A stretch of DNA of 64,000 bases, taken from NCBI RefSeq assembly GCF_000147815.2, contig NC_015957.1, positions 10,354,001 to 10,418,000 on the forward strand, given 5' to 3'. Positions 7,467 through 16,400 of this stretch are shown in pieces; positions within the stretch are counted from its first letter, which is position 1; every line of letters begins with the position of its first letter. The translations under genes and the position numbers were made by a program. This DNA is from Streptomyces violaceusniger Tu 4113. GTDB taxonomy: Bacteria; Actinomycetota; Actinomycetes; Streptomycetales; Streptomycetaceae. The notes below the pieces were generated by a model. It did no database searches. It was not told the DNA's origin and saw only the letters and a program-made list of their open reading frames with translations.

Positions 7467-8327
7467 GAAGGAACTGCTACACCATCTGCCGGCCCTAGTG
7501 CCGCGCCGGCCTTCTGTGTCCGCACGCCCACCCGGGAGAGGGCAGGGAATGCGGGGATCGCGGTTGCTTGACCGGAGACCACCTCACTATCGATGTCCTG
7601 CGGTACCCGGACTCAAGACTTCCGCCCGGGCGATCCTGATGGCGCCTGGCTCCTCCGTTCTTCCCTCGGTGATCAACTACTTACCAAGCGGGGGACTGCG
7701 TACTGCTGGTACTGCTCTACTGCGAACTGCTGGTGATGCGAACTACCCAGTGGCCTGCGACAGCGCCACTCTTCGGCAGCCAGCCCCGTCGCCCGTCCTG
7801 CGTCTGCTCTGGCTTAGAACCCCACTGCCGAACTTCCCGGTACGCGCGCCCGCAGCCGACGCCTTTACCGAGGTGCTGCTCACTGACTTCACTGCTGGGT
7901 ACTGCGAACTGCACTTACGGGTACTGCACTTGCGTTAACTGCGGTACTGCTCACGGCGGCCCCTGATCACTGCGGGCCACCCGGTCCGGCCGTCAGTCCC
8001 GTCGCCGTCCTGCAACAACCCTGGCTTCGGAACTCCACCACCGCACCGTCCTGCGAACTGCAACTGCGGGTACTGCTGCCCGGCAGTTCGTCTCTGCCAG
8101 GCCCTGCTGTCTCTCTGGGCTACGAGAGAAACCATAACCACACCACCGCCCAATGTCTACTCCGGCCGACATAGATTTCCGCGAGTTCGGCAGGGAGGTA
8201 GTCGACCTCGAACAGCGACGAGGGCAGGCGCGAGGCCGTCACTGCCGACGGGTTAACCGGCCGCAGGCCGGGGCACAAGCCCAGGCAGACTGGACCGGGC
8301 ATTGACGACAGAGACCAGGGTGACCTG
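7467..8327. repeat. long divergent gap with CTGCGAACTGC repeats
   Basis: No supported gene lies in this 860-base gap between the divergent MerR and HATPase genes. CTGCGAACTGC occurs exactly at 7720-7730, 7902-7912 and 8051-8061, amid many GGTACTGC and ACTGC copies. Two blocks, about 7787-7835 and 7997-8047, resemble each other (CCGTCGCC, CGTCCTGC, CTGGCTT, GAAC in the same order), which suggests an imperfect duplication of about 200 bases. The stretch is less GC-rich than coding DNA here. Confidence 0.55.
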
Positions 8328-8717
8328 ATGGACACGATGAGCGTCAGCGTCGCAACCGTCCGCTCCGCGACATCCGTCGCCGGCGCACGCGAGAGCGCCC
8401 GGGATTTCCTCGAAGGTCTCGTACAACCGATCGCAGCCGAGGCTGCCGACACCGTGGTCCTGGTCGTCTCGGAGCTCGTCACCAACGCCCTGCGCCACGG
8501 CGGCGGCACCTGCACCCTGGACCTGACCGCGCACCCGGACAACATCGAGGTGGCCGTGCACGACCGCAGCCCGCAGGCCCCGCGCATGCGCACCTCCGAC
8601 CTGAACGGCGGCACCGGAGGCTTCGGCTGGCCCATGGTCAACCGCCTCGCCCGCGCCACCACGGTGACCGGCCACACGGCCGGCGGCAAGACCGTAAGCG
8701 CCCTCCTCGCCCGGTAG
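8328..8717 (+). CDS. ATP-binding anti-sigma-type regulator (RsbW-like HATPase)
   Basis: A 129-residue single-domain protein of the HATPase_c fold. The N box is VVSELVTNALRHG (about residues 44-56); VAVHDRSPQAPRM is the G1 region; GGFGWPMVNRLA is the G2 region. These bind ATP and magnesium. Streptomyces has dozens of such proteins; they act as serine kinases on anti-anti-sigma factors of the BldG type or bind sigma factors directly. No partner gene adjoins it, so its target cannot be read from context. Start ATG 8328; a second ATG four codons in is possible. Confidence 0.9.
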   Translation: MDTMSVSVATVRSATSVAGARESARDFLEGLVQPIAAEAADTVVLVVSELVTNALRHGGGTCTLDLTAHPDNIEVAVHDRSPQAPRMRTSDLNGGTGGFGWPMVNRLARATTVTGHTAGGKTVSALLAR

Positions 8718-8841
8718 CGCCAAGGCGCCGCCGCCGCCCGGCGTGACCGGTGGCCTCCCCAAGGTCAATCTCACCGATAACCGCTGTACCGACAGCCGTG
8801 ACGGCTGCCTGCAGCGCCGGTTTCCGAGGCTGCTATATCCG

Positions 8842-9632
8842 TCAAGCGGCCATCGCGAGGTTGTTGGCGGCCGTCAAGCTCTCCTCGGCCGGCCCCCGTT
8901 CGAGCAGTTCAACGACCTGGCGGGCGATGGCCCGCTTCAAGCAGCGCCGGGCCTCCCGAGGCGACTTGCCCTCGGTGGTCCGCCGCTGAATGTAGACCTT
9001 GGTTGCTGGGTCGATGCGCATGCGGATCAGCACGATGGTGTGCAGCGCCCGGTTGAGTTGCCGGTCGCACCTCCGGTTCAGCCGGTGGCGGTTGGTCAGG
9101 CCGGAGGACGCGGGGATCGGCGGCGTGCCGGCGAACGCCGCAAACGCGGCCTCGGACCGGAAGCGGCCCGGGTGCGACCAGCTCACCAGGATCTGACCCG
9201 CGCTGATCGACCCACGCCGCGCAACCGCAGCAGCTTGGGCGCCATCGCCTCGACCAGTACGACGATCTCGGCCTCCAGCTCCTCCGCCTCCGCTCGCAAC
9301 GCCTGGACCCGAACGGCGGTGGACCGCAGTGCACGCGCGGTCATCCGGGGCTCGATGGCCTGGATCGGCCGCTCCCGGAGCTTGGCGCAGTGCTATATCA
9401 CCGCCTTGCGGCCCTCGCCGCGCAGCTCGGCCCGCAGGTCCTCGGGCGCGGACACGATCAGCGCCTTGAGGTGATTGATCGCCGCCGCGCACGAGGTGAC
9501 GGCGCCCTGACGGGTGGCCAGCAGGACCCGCAGCGCCTCGCGTTCGCCGCGGCGACGCGGGTGAATCAGGTGCTCGGCGGTCAACGCCTCCAGTCGGCAG
9601 CAGGCTACCCTCGGCCCGTCTTCGATTAGCAA
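8842..9632 (-). pseudogene. IS110 family transposase, truncated and frameshifted
   Basis: Three pieces of one transposase lie in different frames. A middle part is at 9393-9632 (VLLATRQGAVTSCAAAINHL), then a helical part reading LEAEIVVLVEAMAPKLLRLRG, then the C-terminal Transposase_20 domain (ILVSWSHPGRFRSEAAFAAF, PIPASSG, NRALHTIVLIRMR) down to 8842. At least two frameshifts separate them and the N-terminal DEDD catalytic domain is missing, so it cannot act. IS110 elements lack long terminal repeats, and no clear element ends are visible. It lies next to the tRNA-Thr, where the lost integrase of an island might have been. Confidence 0.88.
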
Positions 9633-9666
9633 AAATCAAGACATAGAAGACTTATCGGAGAATGCC

Positions 9667-9683
9667 GTTCCCAGGATGTTCCC
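9667..9683. repeat. paired GTTCCC repeats beside tRNA-Thr
   Basis: Two GTTCCC copies (9667-9672, 9678-9683) lie 11 bp apart, about 70 bases beyond the tRNA 3' end. They match the repeats at 129-170 near the left tRNA-like fragment. They may be integrase arm sites of the decayed island. Confidence 0.4.
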
Positions 9684-9697
9684 ATCTGGGCGCAGAA

Positions 9698-9728
9698 AAA
9701 GCCCCCCACGATCTTCGTGGGGGGCTTT
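9698..9728 (-). terminator. tRNA-Thr terminator
   Basis: A perfect 14-bp stem (9698-9711 with 9715-9728) with a 3-base loop is followed on the minus strand by a T run (five A on the plus strand at 9696-9700). It lies 26 bases after the tRNA-Thr 3' end and is a classic intrinsic terminator. Confidence 0.9.
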
Positions 9729-9753
9729 CAAGGCTCTGACCTGGGCCTTCTTG

Positions 9754-9827
9754 AGCCGCCTTCGGGATTCGAACCCGAGACCTACGCATTACGAGTGCGT
9801 CGCTCTGGCCGACTGAGCTAAGGCGGC
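9754..9827 (-). tRNA. tRNA-Thr (anticodon CGU)
   Basis: A full cloverleaf: the 7-bp acceptor stem GCCGCCT/AGGCGGC, D arm, anticodon stem ACGCA/TGCGT around loop CTCGTAA giving anticodon CGT, and T arm with GGGTTCGAATCCC. No CCA is encoded. The 3' end faces left, towards the decayed island, which makes it a candidate integration target. Confidence 0.95.
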
Positions 9828-9930
9828 ATGCTGCGGTGCCAGATTGGCAGCATCAGCGTCGCCAAGTCTACACAGTTTCGAGGGGTGCTCCGTACGGGGT
9901 CGGGTAGGGCCCAGGCGAGGCCGGGGCTGG

Positions 9931-11475
9931 TCAGCGGCAGCGGGTGTGGGGGGTGGGCGGGCGGCCGGTGAGGAGGTAGGTGTTGATCGCGTTGTCGATG
10001 CAGCTACTGCCGCGGCCGTAGGCCGTATGGCCGTCACCGTCGTAGGTGAGGAGGGTGGCGGAGGAGAGCTGGGCGGCCAGGGCGCGGGCCCAGGGGTAGG
10101 GGGTGGCGGGGTCGCGGGTGGTGCCGACGACGACGATGGGGGCGGCGCCCTTGGCGTGCAGGGCGTGAGGGTTGCCGGTCGGGCGGACAGGCCAGTAGGC
10201 GCAGTTCAGGGCCGCCCAGGCGAGGGCACCGCCGAAGACGGGGGATGCCTTCCGGAAGGCGGGGAGGGATTTCTTGACCTCGGCGGGGGTGCGGAAGGCG
10301 GGTGGGAGGTCGAGGCAGTTGACGGCGGGGTTGGCGTACATGAGGTTGGCGTACGAGCCGTCGGTGTCGCGCTCGTAGTAGAGGTCGGCCAGGCTGAGCA
10401 GACCGCCGCCGTGGCCGCGCATCGCGGAGCGGAGGGCGGTGCGCAACTGGGGCCAGGCGGTCTCGTCGTACATGGCGGAGATCACGCCCATGGTGGCGAG
10501 GGGCTCGCCCAGGGCGCGGGACTCGCCGGTGGGGACCGGGTGGGAGTCGAGGCGGGTGAAGAAGGCGCTGAGCCGGTCGCGGGCGGCGGCCACGGAGCCG
10601 GTGCCGAGGGGGCAGCCGGTGCGGCGTACGCAGTCCTCGGCGAAGGCGGTGAAGGCGGTTTCGAAACCGGCGGTCTGGTCGCGGTTGATGCGCCGGGAGG
10701 ACAGCGTCGGGTCGAGGGCGCCGTCGAGGACGAGACGGCCGACGCGGTGCGGGTAGAGGTCGGCGTAAGTCGCGCCGAGGAAGGTGCCGTAGGAGGCGCC
10801 GAGGTAATGGAGCTTCCGGTCGCCCAGCGCGGCGCGCAGCACATCCATGTCGCGGGCCGCCTCGACCGTCGAGACATGGCGGAGGATCCGGCCGGAGCGG
10901 GCCGCGCAGCCGTGGGCGAACTTCTTGTAGGCGGCGACGAGACGAGTGGTCTCGCCGCGGCCGTCGGGCGTCTGGTCGGTCTGGGTGAAGGCGTCCATCT
11001 GCTTGTTGCTCAGACAGGTGACGGGCTCGCTGTCGGCCACGCCGCGCGGGTCCATCGCCACCATGTCGTAGCGGGCGCGCACCCGGGTCGGGTAGCCCAC
11101 GGCCGCGAAGCTCTGCAGATAGCCGACCGCGGAGCCGCCGGGGCCGCCGGGGTTCACCAGGAGCGAGCCGAGGGGGCGGCCGGGGCCGGTCGCCTTCTTA
11201 CGGGAGACGGCGAGTCTCAGGTCCCGGCCGGTGCCGGGTCTCGCGTAGTCGAGTGGGGCCTTGAGCGTGGCGCATTCGAAGTCCGCGCCGCCGCAAGGGC
11301 GCCAGCTCAGCGACTGCTCGTAGTACGGCCTGAGGGCGGCGGGGACGGCCTTCTTCGACATCGACGCGGCGGGCGGCGAGGAGGCGTCCGCGGAGCAGCC
11401 GGAGGACAGCAGGGCGGCGGAGGCGAGGGCGGCGCCGAGGGTCCGGAGCGGGCGGCTGCTGTGCGGGGCGTTCAT
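9931..11475 (-). CDS. secreted alpha/beta hydrolase, tripeptidyl aminopeptidase type (SlpD/SlpE-like lipoprotein)
   Basis: 514 residues. A signal peptide with lipobox LLSSGC (Cys about residue 27) predicts a lipoprotein outside the membrane. The hydrolase fold shows NPGGPGGS (oxyanion loop, about 105-112), the DPRG loop, GASYGTFLG with the nucleophile Ser, and a C-terminal TAP-like domain ending in the GHTAYGRGS histidine. An acid would lie in TTRDPATP. Family members remove tripeptides or act as mycelium-associated proteases in Streptomyces. It stands alone between the tRNA-Thr and holB. Substrate specificity cannot be told from sequence. Confidence 0.92.
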   Translation of the reverse strand: MNAPHSSRPLRTLGAALASAALLSSGCSADASSPPAASMSKKAVPAALRPYYEQSLSWRPCGGADFECATLKAPLDYARPGTGRDLRLAVSRKKATGPGRPLGSLLVNPGGPGGSAVGYLQSFAAVGYPTRVRARYDMVAMDPRGVADSEPVTCLSNKQMDAFTQTDQTPDGRGETTRLVAAYKKFAHGCAARSGRILRHVSTVEAARDMDVLRAALGDRKLHYLGASYGTFLGATYADLYPHRVGRLVLDGALDPTLSSRRINRDQTAGFETAFTAFAEDCVRRTGCPLGTGSVAAARDRLSAFFTRLDSHPVPTGESRALGEPLATMGVISAMYDETAWPQLRTALRSAMRGHGGGLLSLADLYYERDTDGSYANLMYANPAVNCLDLPPAFRTPAEVKKSLPAFRKASPVFGGALAWAALNCAYWPVRPTGNPHALHAKGAAPIVVVGTTRDPATPYPWARALAAQLSSATLLTYDGDGHTAYGRGSSCIDNAINTYLLTGRPPTPHTRCR

Positions 11476-11714
11476 GGGCTGATCCCTCGGTTCGCGCGGT
11501 CGAGTCGCGGGATCGCACCGGTCGGATCATCCGGATCACGTCGAGCGAGGTGATCCGGGTGGTCAGGGTCGTCAGGGTGATCACCCTGATCGCTCGGATC
11601 CTGGAGATCGGGCCCTGGAGATCGCGTCCTGGAGATACGGCCGGTTTGCCCCCTTACGGAGAGTATCCGCACGGACACGCTTCATGCGCGCGGGAGCGAA
11701 CCCGTACGGGTGAC

Positions 11715-12935
11715 TCAGCCGGCCCGCAGCGCCATGGTCATCGCCTCGACCGCCAGCAGCGGCGCCACATTGCTGTCCAGCGCCTGACGGCACGCCGTGA
11801 TCGCCTCGATCCGGCGCAGCGTCCGCTCGGGCTTCGAGCCCGAGGCGATCCGCTCCAGCGCGTCCCGTACGTCGGTGTTGGCGAGCGCGACCTGGGAGCC
11901 GAGCTGGAGGGCCAGCACATCGCGGTAGAAGGCGATCAGATCGGTGAGCGCGAGGTCGAGGGTGTCGCGCTGGGTGCGGGTGGCACGGCGCTTCTGGCGG
12001 TCCTGGAGATCCTTCATGGCCCCGGCCGTGCCGCGCGGCAGCCGCCCGCCCGTACCGGCCGCGGCGCCCAGGGCGGCGCGCAGCTCCTCGGTCTCCTTGA
12101 CGTCGACCTCCTCCGCCACCTGTTTGGCGTCCTCGGCCGCCGCGTCGATCAGCTCCTGGGCCGCCTTGAGGCAGCCGCCCACGTCGTCGACACGCAGCGG
12201 GAGCTTCAGGACGGCGGCGCGGCGGGCGCGAGCCCGCTCGTCGGTGGCCAGACGGCGGGCGCGGTCGATATGGCCCTGGGTGGCGCGGGCGGCGGAGGCG
12301 GCGAGCCCGGGGTCGATGCCGTCGCGCCGGACGAGGAGGTCCGCGACGGCCTCCACCGGAGGCGTGCGGAGGGTGAGGAGGCGGCAGCGGGAGCGGATCG
12401 TGGGCAGCACATCCTCCAGCGAGGGCGTGCACAGCAGCCATACGGTGCGTGGGGCGGGCTCCTCGACGGCCTTGAGGAGAACATTGCCCGCGCCCTCGGT
12501 AAGGCGGTCGGCGTCCTCCATGACGATCACCTGCCACCGGCCGCCGGCGGGCGACAACTGGGCACGGCGGACGAGTTCCCGGGTCTCCTTGACGCCGATG
12601 GTGAGCATGTCCGTACGGACCACCTCCACATCGGCGTGGGTGCCGACGAGGGCGGTGTGACAGCCGTCGCAGAAGCCGCAGCCGGGGGCGCCGCCGAGCG
12701 CCCGGTCCGGGCTGACGCACTGCAGCGCGGCGGCGAAGGCGCGGGCCGCGGTGGCCCGGCCGGAGCCGGGCGGGCCGGTGAACAGCCAGGCGTGGGTCAT
12801 CTTGGACGACGCCATGGGCTTCTCGGCCGGGGCCGCCAGGCCCGCCGCCGTGACCAGGGCCTCCGCATCCCGCGCGGCAGCCGTCAGCTGGGCCGCTACT
12901 CGGTCCTGCCCGACCAGGTCGTCCCACACCGCCAT
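11715..12935 (-). CDS. holB: DNA polymerase III delta' subunit
   Basis: A 406-residue clamp-loader subunit. The start MAVWDDLVGQDRV is typical. The P-loop position reads GPPGSGRAT, with Arg replacing the catalytic Lys, so it should not hydrolyse ATP. That is as expected for delta', which serves as the arginine-finger partner. Four cysteines (CVSPDR through CGFCDGC, about residues 73-93) form the zinc module; RSRC (about 180) is the SRC motif. The C-terminal third is an unstructured-looking linker and a helical collar domain. The gene precedes tmk's neighbourhood as in mycobacteria (Rv3644c). The gap to tmk holds repeats and a dnaK-like fragment. Confidence 0.95.
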   Translation of the reverse strand: MAVWDDLVGQDRVAAQLTAAARDAEALVTAAGLAAPAEKPMASSKMTHAWLFTGPPGSGRATAARAFAAALQCVSPDRALGGAPGCGFCDGCHTALVGTHADVEVVRTDMLTIGVKETRELVRRAQLSPAGGRWQVIVMEDADRLTEGAGNVLLKAVEEPAPRTVWLLCTPSLEDVLPTIRSRCRLLTLRTPPVEAVADLLVRRDGIDPGLAASAARATQGHIDRARRLATDERARARRAAVLKLPLRVDDVGGCLKAAQELIDAAAEDAKQVAEEVDVKETEELRAALGAAAGTGGRLPRGTAGAMKDLQDRQKRRATRTQRDTLDLALTDLIAFYRDVLALQLGSQVALANTDVRDALERIASGSKPERTLRRIEAITACRQALDSNVAPLLAVEAMTMALRAG

Positions 12936-13073
12936 GGCTGCCTCCGCCGTTCGTGCTTACGGCAACCCATTGTGGGCCACCCCACCGACAGCCGAGGACG
13001 CCGTCGGCGACGGCGCCCGGCCGGCCGGGCCGTCAGGGGCCCCGTCGCCTCGTCGGCGGGGCCTCCGTCGGCG

Positions 13074-13133
13074 GGCCTCCGTCACAGGGGCCTCCGTCAC
13101 AGGGGCCTCCGTCACAGGGGCCTCCGTCACAGG
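13074..13133. repeat. 15-bp tandem repeat, four exact copies
   Basis: GGCCTCCGTCACAGG occurs four times in a row (13074-13088, -13103, -13118, -13133), preceded by a degenerate copy from about 13060. On the minus strand it reads as repeating APVTE if translated. The length and exactness suggest recent slippage. Confidence 0.9.
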
Positions 13134-13147
13134 GGCCTCGTCGGCCC

Positions 13148-13495
13148 CTGCCGTCAGCGACTGCCCGCCAGCGCCCCTGCCGCCAGCGCCCCAACGTGTC
13201 ACCGCGCCGTCGGCGACCCTGTCCGTGACGTCCTCGCCGAGATACGCCTCGGCGTCGCGCTCGAGCTCCTGCCGCACCCGCGCGGAGATCTCCTGCGCGG
13301 TGTAGCGCTTGCCGTCGACGTCGCCGGTGACGGGCTTCCGCCACCGGTCCTCGCCCACATAGCCGTCGGCGTCCTGCCGTCAGCAGGCCCGGTCAAGCGC
13401 CCCGATGTCGCCGACCTGCCGTCAGCGATCCCCCGTCGGCGCCCTGCCGCACCGCCCTGCCGTCAGCGCCCTGCCGTCAGCGCCCTGCCGTCAGC
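13148..13495. repeat. CTGCCGTCAGC interspersed and tandem repeats
   Basis: CTGCCGTCAGC occurs at 13148-13158, 13374-13384, 13416-13426, 13457-13467, 13471-13481 and 13485-13495. The last three are a 14-bp tandem array (GCCCTGCCGTCAGC) that overlaps the tmk stop codon. The copies flank the DnaK-like fragment on both sides. Confidence 0.85.
13208..13358 (-). pseudogene. DnaK (Hsp70) fragment
   Basis: The minus strand encodes [17 protein letters not shown] followed by [16 protein letters not shown]. That is the segment of the Hsp70 nucleotide-binding domain normally reading [36 protein letters not shown]. The preceding MGEDRW matches the MG..W part. About 50 residues are recognisable. The homology then stops abruptly at the point where ITVPAYF should follow, and the frame runs on into repeat sequence. 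The full dnaK must lie elsewhere, so this is a stranded fragment, possibly moved by repeat-mediated recombination. Confidence 0.75.
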
Positions 13496-16400
13496 GGCGT
13501 CGGCCGTCCTCGTCGTCGCGCGGGCCGAGCAGTTCGTCGGCCAGCGACGGGAGGTCGTCCAGCGGGGTCTCCTCCGCCCACTCGGGACGGCGGCGGCGCG
13601 GACGCGGCGACTCCGCACCGCCCTGCGCCTGGCCCTGGTCATGCCCCTGATCCTGGCCGTACTGCGGCATCTCGCGCGTGCGCTCGTTCCCCTCGCCCTG
13701 GCCCTGCGCCTGCTCCTGGCCCTCGTCCGGCCGGAACAGCCACGGCGGGACCCGGTCCGCCGGATCGGCGGACCGCTCGTCCCGTACGGGCGGCAGGACG
13801 GCCGTCTCGTCGGCCGCGTTCGTGGGCGGCTCGGCGGGCGGCTGCGGCGGGAAGGCCGTCTCCTCGGCGTCCGGGCCGCCCCGGCGCTCCGGGCCGTCCT
13901 GGGGCCGTACGGGCGGCAGCACGGCGGTGTCGCCGGCGTCCGGGCCGTTCTGGGGAGGCACGGGCGGCAGCAGCGTGGTCTCGTCCGCGTCCGGCCCGGC
14001 GGCGGGACGGCCGGAGCCGCCCTCGCCGACGTACTCCGCCCACGGGTCGAACCGCGGCGTCTGGACCGTCTTCGTCGAGTCCGGGTCGCCGGAGGCGGGG
14101 CCCGCCGCGTCCCGGGCGCCGCCGGCGTCCCGCGAGCCGCCCGCGTCGTGCGGCGGCGGGGCCGGGGTCTCGGTCTCCACGGTCGGCGCCTCGGCCCCGG
14201 AGGAGGCCGCCGCATCCGCCGCGTCCGCCGCCAGCCGCGCCTGCTCCGCCCGCAGCAGCGCCTCCTCGGCCTTGCGCTGCTCCTCCTGACGGCGCGCCTC
14301 GGCCTCGGCCCGCCGCACGGCCTCCGCCTCCGCCTCCAGGCGGCGCCGCTCCTCGTCGACGGCGCGGGCGCGGTCCTCGGCCTCGATGCGCTTGCGGTCC
14401 TCCTCGGCCCTGCGGCGCGCGTCCTCGGCCCGCTGGCGGGCCGCCTCCGCCTGCCGTTCGGCCTCGCGCTGGCGGGCCTCCTCCAGCTCGCGGCGCTTGC
14501 GCTCCTCCTCCTCGGCGCGCGCCTTGGCGAGCGCCTCCTGGCGCTCGCGCTCCAGCCGCTCCTCCTCGGCCTTACGGGCGGCCTCTTCCTCGGCGCGGCG
14601 GCGGGCCTCCTCCTCGGCGGCCTTACGGGCCTCCTCCTGGGCCTTCACCTCCGCATCGGACAGCGGCAGCATCTGGTCCAGGCGGTGGCGCACCACGGAG
14701 GTGACCGCCTCCGGCAGCTGCCCGGCGTCGACGACGAGATAGCGGGCCGGGTCGGCGGCGGCGAGGGCCAGGAATCCGGACCGTACGCGCTGGTGGAACT
14801 CGGCGGGCTCGGACTCGAGCCGGTCCGGGGCCTCGGTGAAGCGCTCGCGCGCGGTCTCCGGCGAGACGTCCAGCAGCACCGTCAGATGCGGCACCAGGCC
14901 GTTCGTCGCCCAGCGCGAGATACGGGCGATCTCGGTGGCGGCGAGGTCGCGCCCCGCGCCCTGGTAGGCCACGGACGAGTCGATGTAGCGGTCGGAGATG
15001 ACGACCGCGCCGCGCTCCAGCGCCGGGCGGACGACGGTGTCGACGTGCTCGGCGCGGTCCGCCGCGTACAGCAGCGCCTCGGCGCGGTGCGAGATCCCGG
15101 CGGACGAGACGTCGAGCAGGATCGAGCGGAGCCGCTTGCCGATCGCGGTCGCACCCGGCTCACGGGTCACCACGACCTCGTGGCCCTTGGCCCTTATCCA
15201 CTCGGCCAGCGCCTCCACCTGCGTGGACTTGCCCGAGCCGTCGCCGCCCTCGATGACGATGAAGAAACCGGTGGCGGTCGGGCCCTCGTCCGTGCCCCCG
15301 CCGCCGAGCAGCGCCTCGCGCAGATCGCGCCGCAGCGGCACTCCCTGCCGGTCGTCTGTCCGGCCGAGGACCAGCGCGGCGACGGGCAGCAGCAGCGCGC
15401 CCACCAGCATCAGGGTGAAGGCCGCGCCGCCGTGCGCGAAGACGAAATCGCCGCTGCCGAGCCGGTGCGGTCCGATGACGGCGGCGAGCAGCGGCGCGAC
15501 GACCGCGCCGAACCCGACGCTGACGCGGACGACGGCCTGCAGATGCGCGGTCATCCGGGGCCGGCGGGCCTCCTCGGACTCCTGGTCCAGGAGGACGTGG
15601 CCGGTGTGGGCGGCGATACCGGCCAGCACGCCCGCGACCCAGGCGATCAGCACGACGGTGGTCGTGTCGTGCACCAGGCCCACCGTGAGCAGCGCGAGCC
15701 CGGTCAGCGCGACCGACAGCGCCAGCAGCCTGCGCCGCGACAGACCCGGGAGGAACTTCGGGGCCCAGCGGATACCCAGAGCCGGACCGCCGGCCAGCAC
15801 GAGGGCGAGCAGCGCGAACGCGACCGGCCCGCCGCCGAGGTCCATGGCCTGCAGCGGGGCGACGCCCACGGCCGCGGCGATCGCGCCCGCCACTCCGGCG
15901 CAGGCGAGCACGAGCAGCGGAACGGCACCGGTGCGGCCCTTGTCGGCACCGGTACCGGAGGCGACACGGGGCCGGCGCAGCCCCTCCAGGGGGGAGCGGG
16001 TGCGGCTGGTCTGCCCGCCGGGCAGTTCGAGGAAGGTGAGGATCGAGATCGACGCGGCGAAGAGTCCGGCGCCGACATACGAGCCGAGGGCGGCCTGGTG
16101 GGTGTGGAACCACTCCACGCCGGTGCCCAGCAGCCTGCCGATGAGGGTGACGACGAGCAGCCCGGCGGCGGCGATCGGCAGCGTCAGGAAGTTCGTACGG
16201 AGCGAGAGCCGCCGCAGCGCGTCCAGGTGGTCGGGCAGCGGGCGCACGGCCGCGCCCTCGGCGGGCGGTGCCGGGAGCAGCGAGGGCGCCGCGCCGTCCT
16301 TGGCGACGGTCCAGAAGCGCTCCGCGACGCCGACGACGAAGGTGGTGATGAGCAGCCAGGCGACGGCGTCGGCCGGGGCCCAGTCGATCCACAGCGGCGC

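Noticed and set aside
9844..11553. 569-codon plus-strand frame over the tripeptidase-type gene, rich in Gly/Val/Ala
   Set aside because: It is the mirror frame of a gene with signal peptide, catalytic motifs and correct codon bias. High-GC DNA gives such frames routinely.
13074..13495. CRISPR array
   Set aside because: The repeats are short (11-15 bp), contiguous, and have no uniform unique spacers; no cas genes are nearby.
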